Shown: positions 1 through 5,490 of the stretch, piece after piece
How positions within the stretch are numbered: the first letter of the stretch is position 1
How the letters are laid out: each line of letters opens with the position of its first letter
Assembly (NCBI GenBank): GCA_937934465.1
Contig: CALGZO010000009.1
Location: 1 to 5,490 of the forward strand
Reading direction: 5' to 3'
From: an uncultured Fimbriimonadales bacterium
GTDB lineage: Bacteria > Armatimonadota > Fimbriimonadia > Fimbriimonadales > GBS-DC
DNA: 5,490 bases
Translations under genes and position numbers: made by a program
The notes under the pieces: generated by a model
Seen by the model: only the letters and a program-made list of their open reading frames with translations
What the model was told of the DNA's origin: nothing
The model's database searches: none

Positions 1-702
1 GGGCAATCTACTCCGTCGCCTAAGCGCATCATAGCCCCCCAAAAAGGCGCGGCTGGAACCCCGTTCCCCGAATACAAACCTGAACCCAAGCCCGAAGACG
101 CGCTCGACCTTGACGCCGTTCGCGCGGAAGCCGAATCCATCCGCCTGCAAGCCATCCGAGACGCCGAGCGTATCCGCGAGCAGGCGCAACGCGAAGGCTA
201 CCAGCGCGGCTACGAGCAGGGCTACGCCGACGGCGAACACCACGCCCGCCAAAACGCCGAAACTGAACTGCAACACACCGTGCAACGCCTGCGCGACCAA
301 GTGGAAGCAGTCGTCCAACAGTTGCAGGCGCAGTATGAGTCCTATCTTCAGCACGCCGAGACGCAAATGCTCGAACTGGCGTTGGAGGTCGCCCGTAAAA
401 TCGTGCGTGAAGAGCTCAAACTGCAACCTGAACACGCGCTTGCGATTGTACGCGACGCGCTCCGCCGAGTGCAGGGCTTCGTGCATCTGCGTATTCGTGT
501 GAACCCGCTGGATTTGGAGCTGATACGCCAGAACCGCGCCGCCCTGCTCCATATCGTCGATGGCGTCGACGGCATCGAGATTGTGGAAGACCGTCGCGTA
601 GACCATGGCGGCTGCATCATCGAGACGGAGCAGGGCGTGTACGACGCGCGGATTAGAACCCAGCTCAGCGAGTTGGAGCGCGTAATACGCGACGCGGCAT
701 AA
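1..702 (+). CDS. fliH: FliH-like flagellar export ATPase regulator (5' truncated)
   Basis: The frame is open from base 1 to the TAA at 700-702, so 233 C-terminal residues are visible and the true start lies outside the window. Family role: FliH/HrpE/YscL proteins are peripheral stalk-like partners of the flagellar (or type III) export ATPase FliI; they hold it inactive and dock it at the export gate on the cytoplasmic face. Seen: a Pro/Lys-rich head (residues 1-35); a charged helical stretch; four glycines spaced by three residues (G66, G70, G74, G78, as GYQRGYEQGYADG), the GxxxG repeat typical of FliH; a long Gln/Glu/Arg-rich probable coiled coil (about 80-140); and a C-terminal globular domain with VEDRRVDHGGCIIET at 196-210 and a GVYDARIRTQL tail, the family's usual ending. 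Flagellar FliH is preferred to a V/F-type ATPase E subunit because of the GxxxG run, but the neighbouring flagellar genes (fliG, fliI) are not in view. Confidence 0.88.
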   Translation, partial: GQSTPSPKRIIAPQKGAAGTPFPEYKPEPKPEDALDLDAVRAEAESIRLQAIRDAERIREQAQREGYQRGYEQGYADGEHHARQNAETELQHTVQRLRDQVEAVVQQLQAQYESYLQHAETQMLELALEVARKIVREELKLQPEHALAIVRDALRRVQGFVHLRIRVNPLDLELIRQNRAALLHIVDGVDGIEIVEDRRVDHGGCIIETEQGVYDARIRTQLSELERVIRDAA

Positions 703-714
703 CCCCGTATTCGG

Positions 715-720
715 TATAAT
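715..720 (+). promoter_or_regulatory. -10 box of the glyS-tsaB promoter (probably leaderless)
   Basis: A perfect TATAAT lies in the 26-bp gap between fliH and glyS, with its last base 8 nt before the A of the glyS ATG. Bacterial transcription normally starts about 7 nt after the -10 box, which puts the start at about 727, or 0-2 nt before the start codon. No good -35 hexamer is found at 15-19 bp spacing (best is GCGGCA at 694-699, 3 of 6 matches), and there is no TG immediately before the box. No Shine-Dalgarno-like purine run precedes the ATG, which agrees with a leaderless mRNA. The box is seen; the transcription start is inferred. Confidence 0.7.
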
Positions 721-728
721 AGCCCGCG

Positions 729-2837
729 ATGGAACGGGCGAGCCTGCTACTGGAAATCGGGTGCGAGGAGATTCCCGCCGCTTTTATGCGCGACGCGCTC
801 TCCCAGCTGCGCGAGAAGCTGGGCGCGCTGCTGCACGAATCGCGCTTAGAGTTCGGAACCGTTCGCACGCTGGGCACGCCGCGCCGTCTGATTGCAATAG
901 CAAACGCCGTCGCGACGCAGCAAACGCCCCAAGAACGCACCGTGCGCGGTCCCGCCAAACGCGCCTGCTACGACGCGCAGGGCAACCCGACGCAAGCGCT
1001 GATTGGGTTCGCCAAGTCGCGCGGCGTCGAAATCGATGCTGTGCAGTTCATGGAGACGCCACAGGGTGAATACGCCTTCATCCAAGAGTATGACGCTGGT
1101 AAGCCCGCTGTGGATGTGCTTGCCGAAGCCCTGCCGACGCTGATTGCCTCGATGACCTTCCCCAAAATGCTCCGTTGGGGCAGCCACAAGATGCGCTTCG
1201 CGCGCCCTATCCGCTGGATAGTCGCTATGCTGGGCGACGCCGTAATCGAGTTTGAGCTGGAGGGCATCCGCACAGGCAGGCAGAGCCGTGGACATCGGTT
1301 TATGAGTCCGAACCCCTTCGAGGCGCGCTCGCCCGAAGCGTTTGTGGAGCAGTTGCGCGAGGCGCGTGTGATTGCCGACCCCGACGAGCGCGCCCGCATG
1401 ATTACCGACGGCGCGCATCGGCTGGCGGCGACGCTCGGCGCACGACCCGTGATTGAACCCGACCTGCTGGAAGAGAATGTGCATCTGGTGGAGTATCCGC
1501 ACTTGCTGTTGGGAGGCTTCCCCGAAGCGTTTCTGCGTCTGCCCGCGCCTGTGCTGGTGTCTGCGATGAAGAAACACCAGAAGTTCTTCCCGCTGGTGAA
1601 CGCGGAGGGCGCGCTGCTGCCACACTTTATCTCGGTGTACAACAACGGCGACCCCGACAAGGTGCGCGAGGGCAACGAGTGGGTGCTGATTGCTCGCTTC
1701 AACGACGCCGCCTTCTTCTTCGATGAGGACCGCAAGCAGCCGTTGGAGGCGTTCGCGCCCGCGCTCTCGCGGATACTCTATCAGCAGAAGCTGGGCACGA
1801 TGGCGGACAAGGCGCACAGGCTGACGCGCCTTGCGGAACGGCTCGCGCGCGCCCTCGATTGGAGCGCGGAGCAGACCGCCCTGTTGCAACGCGCCGCCGC
1901 GCTGTGCAAAGCCGACTTAGCCACGCAGATGGTGATGGAGTTCCCCGACCTACAGGGGGTGATTGGTGCGGAGTATGCGCGTCTGTCGGGCGAGGACGAG
2001 CGCGTGGCGCAAGCAATCGCCGAGCAGTACGCGCCGCGCCACGCAGGCGACCCCATCCCCGACACGCCGCTCGGACGCGCACTCGCGCTGCTCGACCGCG
2101 TCGACGCGCTGACGGGCTATGTGGGGCTGGGCTACCTGCCGAAGGGTTCGTCCGACCCGTTCGGATTGCGCCGCGCCGCCGCGGGCGTCGTCGAGATTCT
2201 CAGCCAAGAACCTGACTATCCCACGCTGGCGGAACTGGTGCAGCGCGCTCACGACGAGTATCGCGAGCAGCGCGCCCCGCTCAAACCGCTCGTCGCCGTG
2301 CAAGCCGATTTGCGCGCGCTCTTCTACAGCCGTATCGAGGCGCTCTTGGAAGAGCAGGGCGTGCGCTACGACCTCGTGCGCGCGACGCTCGGCGGCGGCT
2401 GGGACGACTCGGTCTACGGTTTCATGCAGCGCGCCCACCTGCTCCAACGCCACGCGCCCACGCCCGACTTCCTGCCTCTGGTGCAGACCGCCACGCGCCC
2501 TGCTAATATCTTAGCCGCCGCCGAGAAGAAAGCCATCAAAGCCGTCGCGAGCCTCGAACAGGTGGACGCAACGCTGTTCGAACACGACTCGGAACACGCC
2601 CTGATGGAAGCGTTAGCGCAGGCGACCCCGCGATTCGAGGCGCTCTACTACAAGCATGACTACGACGCCATCTACCAAGAGCTGCTCTCGCTCGCTGCGC
2701 CTGTGAACGCGCTTTTCGACGGCGTGCTGGTGATGACCGACGACGCCCCGCGCCGCCAGAACCGCCTGAACCTGTTGGCGTGTGCGAATCGGCTCTTCTT
2801 AGCCCTCGCCGACTTCACTCAAGTCGTGCAGGAATAG
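729..2837 (+). CDS. glyS: Glycine--tRNA ligase, beta subunit
   Basis: This is the beta chain of the heterotetrameric (alpha2beta2) bacterial glycyl-tRNA synthetase, which charges tRNA-Gly in the cytoplasm. The alpha chain (GlyQ) forms glycyl-adenylate and the beta chain mainly recognises the tRNA. Its 702 residues match the family length (about 690). Family landmarks in order: LLLEIGCEEIPAAF at the N-terminus; MLRWGSHKMRFARPIRW followed by RGHRFM; MKKHQKFFP at 280; FNDAAFFFDEDRK; QKLGTMADKAHRL; KADLATQMVMEFPDLQGVIG at about 394 and KGSSDPFGLRRAA at 472-484 in the HD-like middle domain; and a C-terminal DALR-type anticodon-binding region ending FDGVLVMTDD...RLNLL...LFLALADFTQV. The ATG at 729 is chosen because LLLEIG normally begins within five or so residues of the start. 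glyQ is not adjacent: upstream is fliH, downstream tsaB. Confidence 0.97.
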   Translation: MERASLLLEIGCEEIPAAFMRDALSQLREKLGALLHESRLEFGTVRTLGTPRRLIAIANAVATQQTPQERTVRGPAKRACYDAQGNPTQALIGFAKSRGVEIDAVQFMETPQGEYAFIQEYDAGKPAVDVLAEALPTLIASMTFPKMLRWGSHKMRFARPIRWIVAMLGDAVIEFELEGIRTGRQSRGHRFMSPNPFEARSPEAFVEQLREARVIADPDERARMITDGAHRLAATLGARPVIEPDLLEENVHLVEYPHLLLGGFPEAFLRLPAPVLVSAMKKHQKFFPLVNAEGALLPHFISVYNNGDPDKVREGNEWVLIARFNDAAFFFDEDRKQPLEAFAPALSRILYQQKLGTMADKAHRLTRLAERLARALDWSAEQTALLQRAAALCKADLATQMVMEFPDLQGVIGAEYARLSGEDERVAQAIAEQYAPRHAGDPIPDTPLGRALALLDRVDALTGYVGLGYLPKGSSDPFGLRRAAAGVVEILSQEPDYPTLAELVQRAHDEYREQRAPLKPLVAVQADLRALFYSRIEALLEEQGVRYDLVRATLGGGWDDSVYGFMQRAHLLQRHAPTPDFLPLVQTATRPANILAAAEKKAIKAVASLEQVDATLFEHDSEHALMEALAQATPRFEALYYKHDYDAIYQELLSLAAPVNALFDGVLVMTDDAPRRQNRLNLLACANRLFLALADFTQVVQE

Positions 2838-2849
2838 CTCCAAACGCAG

Positions 2850-3548
2850 ATGGAGGGCGTCTTTCTGCTCGCTATTGAGGCTTCCAGTGTCGTGGGCGGC
2901 GTCGCGCTGGTGGAGAGGGGGCTGCTGCAAGGCAGTGTGCGTCTCGCGCACGGGCGGAACCTCTCAGGCAATCTGCTCCACGCCGCCGAGTGGCTGCTGC
3001 AACGCCGTCAGCGCGCTCTGGAGCAGGTGGACGCCATCGCCGTGGATGTGGGTCCGGGCGCGTTCACGGGGCTGAAGATTGGCGTGACGATAGCGAAAAC
3101 TTGGGCGCACGCGCTGGGCAAGCCGCTGGTCGCCGTGAGCGCGTTTGAAGCCTGCACAGCGGGCATGCCGGAGGCGACGCCAACGCTGGTCGCTCTGCCC
3201 GCGCGGCGCGATGCGCTCTACCTGCAGTGGCTGCGCCCGAACAGCGAGGGTACGCCCGAACCACTCAGTGAACCCGCGTTTGTGTTGCAAGACGCGCTTG
3301 GCGAGTGGGTTGCGCAACATACGCCTGCGGCGGAGTGCGTTCAGGCAATTGGCGCAGCGCATGCCCATGCGTGGCTTGCGCCTCATCTACCGCAGCTGCG
3401 TTGGACTATTATAGAATCGCCGCCGCCTGAGGGCGTTGCCCAAGTCGGATGGCGTAAGTACCAGCGCGGCGAGACGAGCCACCCGTTCAGCCTCGCGCCG
3501 CTCTATATACAACCGCCGTCCATCCACATCAAGCCTCAGGGGACTTAA
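2850..3548 (+). CDS. tsaB: tRNA threonylcarbamoyladenosine (t6A) biosynthesis protein TsaB
   Basis: TsaB is the non-catalytic partner of TsaD. In the TsaBDE complex these proteins transfer threonylcarbamoyl from the TsaC product to A37 of tRNAs that read ANN codons. The 232-residue length is normal. Seen: an actin-like (ASKHA) N-terminal strand LLAIEASSVVGGVALV, where most relatives have LAIDTS, so Asp is Glu here; HGRNLSGNLLHAAEWLL in place of the usual R-x-HS-x-x-LLP helix; and DAIAVDVGPGAFTGLKIGV with the signature GPGAFTGLKIG at 68-78, followed by KPLVAVSAFEA. The C-terminal half is divergent, as is usual. It lies 12 bp after glyS with no promoter or ribosome binding site in the gap (CTCCAAACGCAG), so it is probably co-transcribed and perhaps translationally coupled. 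Its stop codon lies in the loop of a hairpin that copies the anticodon arm of the convergent tRNA-Leu. Confidence 0.95.
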   Translation: MEGVFLLAIEASSVVGGVALVERGLLQGSVRLAHGRNLSGNLLHAAEWLLQRRQRALEQVDAIAVDVGPGAFTGLKIGVTIAKTWAHALGKPLVAVSAFEACTAGMPEATPTLVALPARRDALYLQWLRPNSEGTPEPLSEPAFVLQDALGEWVAQHTPAAECVQAIGAAHAHAWLAPHLPQLRWTIIESPPPEGVAQVGWRKYQRGETSHPFSLAPLYIQPPSIHIKPQGT

Positions 3549-3557
3549 AATCCCCCG
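3537..3557 (-). other. Hairpin at the tsaB end / tRNA-Leu 3' trailer
   Basis: On the minus strand the base right after the tRNA CCA begins a hairpin: stem CGGGGGA / TCCCCTG (seven pairs, one of them G-U) closing a 7-nt loop TTTTAAG. On the plus strand the same DNA folds as GGGGA-CTTAAAA-TCCCC, with the tsaB TAA stop in the loop. Neither strand has a T-run after the stem, so it is not a canonical intrinsic terminator. It could still act as a processing or pausing element, or protect an RNA 3' end. It is the only hairpin found between the two convergent genes. Confidence 0.55.
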
Positions 3558-3615
3558 TGGTGCCCAGGGCGGGATTCGAACCCGCACGGGTTGCCCCAGA
3601 GGATTTTAAGTCCCC
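3539..3615. repeat. Inverted repeat: copy of the tRNA-Leu anticodon arm at the tsaB end
   Basis: GGGGACTTAAAATCC at 3539-3553 is repeated exactly in reverse complement at 3601-3615 (15 of 15). Extended to 22 bases (3539-3560 against 3594-3615) the match is 19 of 22. The right arm is the anticodon stem-loop of the minus-strand tRNA-Leu; the left arm overlaps the last codons and stop of tsaB and the tRNA trailer. Because each arm is itself a short hairpin, a direct alignment also scores (14 of 18), but the inverted match is clearly better. Confidence 0.85.
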
Positions 3616-3641
3616 CGCGTCTGCCGTTCCGCCACCTGGGC
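3558..3641 (-). tRNA. tRNA-Leu, anticodon UAA
   Basis: A complete class II tRNA of 84 nt including an encoded CCA. Read on the minus strand: acceptor GCCCAGG (3641-3635) pairs perfectly with CCTGGGC (3568-3562); D arm with GCG/CGC stem and a GG in the loop; anticodon stem GGGGA/TCCTC with one G-U pair and loop CTTAAAA (3610-3604), giving anticodon TAA at 3608-3606; long variable arm TGGGGCAACCCGT (3598-3586); T arm GCGGG-TTCGAAT-CCCGC; discriminator A at 3561, then CCA at 3560-3558. The long variable arm, A73 and the anticodon all indicate leucine, decoding UUA and by wobble UUG. A36-A37-A38 is the pattern recognised by MiaA-type prenyltransferases; with A36 it is not a t6A substrate of the neighbouring TsaB pathway. 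Confidence 0.97.
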
Positions 3642-3650
3642 TGGGCGAAA

Positions 3651-3656
3651 ATTATA
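3651..3656 (-). promoter_or_regulatory. -10 box of the tRNA-Leu promoter
   Basis: On the minus strand a perfect TATAAT ends 9 nt before the first base of the tRNA, in the 21-bp gap after the metalloprotease stop codon. The predicted transcription start is at about 3646-3642, giving a leader of at most about 5 nt. The -35 position falls in the last codons of the metalloprotease and shows no good TTGACA match (GAATCG at 17-bp spacing). Its arrangement (GG just before TATAAT, poor -35, very short leader) resembles the glyS promoter. Confidence 0.65.
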
Positions 3657-3662
3657 CCCCCG

Positions 3663-5490
3663 TTAGGGGCACACGATTCGGCGCGCCACGAAGTGGTCCA
3701 CGCCCGCCTCCACGATCGAGTCGTTCGGGTTGTCGCTGGTTCCGAACCGCACGCGCACCTGGGCTGTGGGCGTGACATAGTCGCCGACTCGGAAACTACG
3801 GCGAACCCACTGGTTCTCTCTGCCTGTGAACGCGACGGTCTCCACGCGCGTCCATGTTGCCCCGTTGTCGTTGGAGACCTCCACCCAGAAGGCGTCGTTG
3901 ATGGTCGTGCCGTTGTAGAACCAGCGGTAATATTCGATGATGGCGTCTGCGCCTGCGAGGTTAATCACAGGCGAGATGAGGTAGGTCGGACCGCCATCCA
4001 CATCGGCTTCCCCGACCGAGCCGCCCACGCTGCCCTGCCCCGTGAAATAACAGCGACTGCCAGGATCGGGCGAGTCGGATCCTGGGTTCGCGGGAAGCCC
4101 GTTTTGGAAAGTGCCTCGCGGGACATCGCGCACCCACGCGCCTGCGGTCAGCGAGGGGTCGTTTTGCACGCTCCAGCCTAAGTTCGTCTCGAAGGTGTCT
4201 TCAAAGACGGTCTCAAGTCCCAGCGCTGCCAGCGTGCTAAGCGGCGCATTCGCGCCGTTGCGAGGGTAGAAGGTGGGTCGCCCCTGAATGTCGCGCGCCT
4301 CGATGTAGTACTCGAAAGTGCTGCCGCAGGGCGGCACAGGAACCGCCGTAACTGCGCCGTTGCTACCCACGCGGTTCATCCGCACAGTTTGCCATGCCCC
4401 CCGATTCACGCGATAGTGTAGGAACACGGCGTTCATGTCGCGTTGCGCGGTCAGGTCGCTGACACGAACCGCGAAGCGCATCAACGGTAGAACAGGGCTG
4501 CCAGGGATTGGCGGCGCGACGATGGCGTCGGGCAACACACGCGGCTCGATGCGTACCCAGTCGATCGGGGGCGCAGGCAGGTTGTGCCGTGCGAAGCCCG
4601 TCGCAATCTGCACATAGTGTGGGGTTCCGTTGTAGATGTCCCCGTCGTCGTCGTCCAAAGTCAATACATCGATGGTAATCTGCGGCGAAATGCCTGTCGG
4701 ACGGAGCAAAATACTATTGAGATACCACTCGCGCACTCGATCCAGCGCGTACTGGGGGTTATTCGAGTAGCGGTTGCGCATCTCCAGCCAGGTCTGCCAG
4801 AACGCGCCGCTGAGTACCTGCCCGCAGTAATGCACTCCGCCCGAACAGGGATGCTGACGGTCGTTCACGCTGTTGCGGATACACCCTGTGCCCACGCCCC
4901 GAAACTCGATGCCCAAGCAGGGGTCCACGGTCAACAGCGCAGCCGTCACATCGGCGATACCCTCGTGGTAGTCGCCACTCGCATTCGGATGCCCCATCGC
5001 AATAACGAAGTGTCCGTACTCGTGATAGATGACCGTCGAGTAGCAGGTGTTCACGCAGCCGCCGCCCGCGCGATAAAAGTTAATCGTGCGGTTGCTGTAG
5101 TAGGCGTTGCAAGTGTTCGCAATGTTTACATTGCACGGTATCTGGATGTCCACTCCGGGATAGTTCGGATTGATGGATTTCACGAAATCGTACACGATTT
5201 GGGTGTGGAGGAGACCGTTCAGTTGCGCGGTGTTGAATTCGGTGGGGTTCGCGTTGAACAGGAAATCTACGAAGGCAGGTGGGTTCACTGTTTGCTCCAG
5301 CACGAGCGTTGCGCCTGCCTGATTGCTTACACGCACGGCGGGACCGATGAGTTCTGCGCGTACAGTTGCGCTACCGACTCCACTGAAGGGCAGGGTGAAT
5401 GTGCCGTCGATGGCGCTGAAGATACTCCCACCGCCGACCACGCTCACGCGCAGTTTCGGGAGTTCGCGCAGCACGGGCGGGTTCGCCGTA
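3663..5490 (-). CDS. Secreted HExxH zinc metalloprotease with C-terminal beta-sandwich domains (5' truncated)
   Basis: The frame runs open from the right edge to TAA at 3665-3663. The GTG at 5474 is probably not the start, since the frame continues upstream of it with no stop; signal peptide and N-terminus lie outside. Residues below count from 5474. Seen: a carboxypeptidase-regulatory-like Ig segment (about 10-62, with DGTFTLPFSG); a catalytic domain with HEYGH at 151-155 and HEGIAD at 170-175, where H151, H155 and E171 are the likely zinc ligands and E152 the base, the HExxH...E gluzincin pattern; DDDDGDIYNGTPHY (274-287), seen in many large bacterial secreted proteases; a fibronectin-like module (about 345-400, with EYYIEARD); and a C-terminal MAM/immune-inhibitor-A-like jelly roll (about 423-602), from FEDTFETNLGW to SIVEAGVDHF. 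Many cysteines around the catalytic core suggest disulfides and export. No membrane anchor or sorting tail follows; it ends VCP. The substrate is unknown; the exact peptidase family cannot be assigned by eye. Confidence 0.85.
   Translation of the reverse strand, partial: TANPPVLRELPKLRVSVVGGGSIFSAIDGTFTLPFSGVGSATVRAELIGPAVRVSNQAGATLVLEQTVNPPAFVDFLFNANPTEFNTAQLNGLLHTQIVYDFVKSINPNYPGVDIQIPCNVNIANTCNAYYSNRTINFYRAGGGCVNTCYSTVIYHEYGHFVIAMGHPNASGDYHEGIADVTAALLTVDPCLGIEFRGVGTGCIRNSVNDRQHPCSGGVHYCGQVLSGAFWQTWLEMRNRYSNNPQYALDRVREWYLNSILLRPTGISPQITIDVLTLDDDDGDIYNGTPHYVQIATGFARHNLPAPPIDWVRIEPRVLPDAIVAPPIPGSPVLPLMRFAVRVSDLTAQRDMNAVFLHYRVNRGAWQTVRMNRVGSNGAVTAVPVPPCGSTFEYYIEARDIQGRPTFYPRNGANAPLSTLAALGLETVFEDTFETNLGWSVQNDPSLTAGAWVRDVPRGTFQNGLPANPGSDSPDPGSRCYFTGQGSVGGSVGEADVDGGPTYLISPVINLAGADAIIEYYRWFYNGTTINDAFWVEVSNDNGATWTRVETVAFTGRENQWVRRSFRVGDYVTPTAQVRVRFGTSDNPNDSIVEAGVDHFVARRIVCP

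Noticed and set aside
846..1889. Long minus-strand open frame (347 codons) opposite glyS
   Set aside because: It lies wholly antisense to an unmistakable glyS. Its Gln/Arg/His-rich translation has no recognisable domain. Long antisense frames are expected in GC-rich coding DNA.
3358..3371. Short palindrome CGCATG-CC-CATGCG in tsaB
   Set aside because: It is a 6-bp stem with a 2-nt loop made by Ala-His repeats in coding sequence; no sign of function.
3403..3416. TATTAT/TATAGAAT-like -10 sequence near the end of tsaB
   Set aside because: It is inside coding sequence, has no -35 partner, and the only downstream plus-strand target is the antisense of the tRNA.
3537..3557. Canonical bidirectional intrinsic terminator between tsaB and tRNA-Leu
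   Set aside because: The stem is short (5-7 bp) and no T-run follows on either strand.
3539..3616. Integrative-element attachment site in tRNA-Leu
   Set aside because: att duplications are direct repeats of part of the tRNA flanking an inserted element. Here the exact match is inverted, only about 48 bp separate the arms, and there is no integrase.
3387..3778. Minus-strand open frames through the tRNA, reading RVRIPPWAP and GFESRPGH
   Set aside because: These are translations of the tRNA sense strand, a common spurious annotation; they also overlap tsaB and the protease in the wrong frame.
3557..4181. Plus-strand open frames starting in the tRNA, one reading GFEPARVAP
   Set aside because: This is the well-known artefact of translating a tRNA antisense strand; the rest is antisense to the metalloprotease.
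5472..5474. GTG at 5474 as the metalloprotease start
   Set aside because: The frame stays open to the window edge upstream (TANPPVLREL), there is no signal peptide after the GTG, and the Ig-like domain begins directly, so it is an internal Val codon.

Overview
This is a GC-rich bacterial chromosomal window with dense gene packing and no mobile-element, phage or CRISPR signature. Three gene types point to Bacteria: a flagellar FliH-type protein, a separate-subunit (alpha2beta2 type) glycyl-tRNA synthetase beta chain, and TsaB. TATAAT -10 boxes sit almost directly on the start of glyS and of a tRNA gene, and no Shine-Dalgarno-like sequence precedes glyS or tsaB. The secreted multidomain metalloprotease is of a kind common in Planctomycetes, Armatimonadota and similar phyla. 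A thermophilic or environmental member of such a phylum (Armatimonadota is my guess) would fit, but the sequence seen here does not prove a taxon.

Layout. Positions 1-702 (+) hold the end of a FliH-like flagellar export regulator, cut by the left edge. After a 26-bp gap carrying a perfect TATAAT, glyS runs 729-2837 (+). After 12 bp it is followed by tsaB, 2850-3548 (+), almost certainly in the same transcript. Facing them on the minus strand is a complete tRNA-Leu(UAA), 3558-3641, with its own TATAAT box. Upstream of it, also on the minus strand and ending at 3663, is the C-terminal 608 or so residues of a large extracellular zinc metalloprotease that runs off the right edge.

How the parts relate. 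glyS (charging of tRNA-Gly) and tsaB (t6A37 modification of ANN-decoding tRNAs) form a small translation/tRNA-maturation operon with its own, probably leaderless, promoter. That promoter separates it from the flagellar gene upstream. tsaB and tRNA-Leu converge with only 9 bp between them. The most unusual feature is in that junction. The last codons and stop of tsaB form a hairpin (3537-3557) whose plus strand is a near-perfect copy of the anticodon arm of the adjacent tRNA-Leu. This makes a 15-bp exact inverted repeat, so the tRNA precursor's 3' trailer is complementary to its own anticodon arm. Everything else reads as ordinary chromosomal content.
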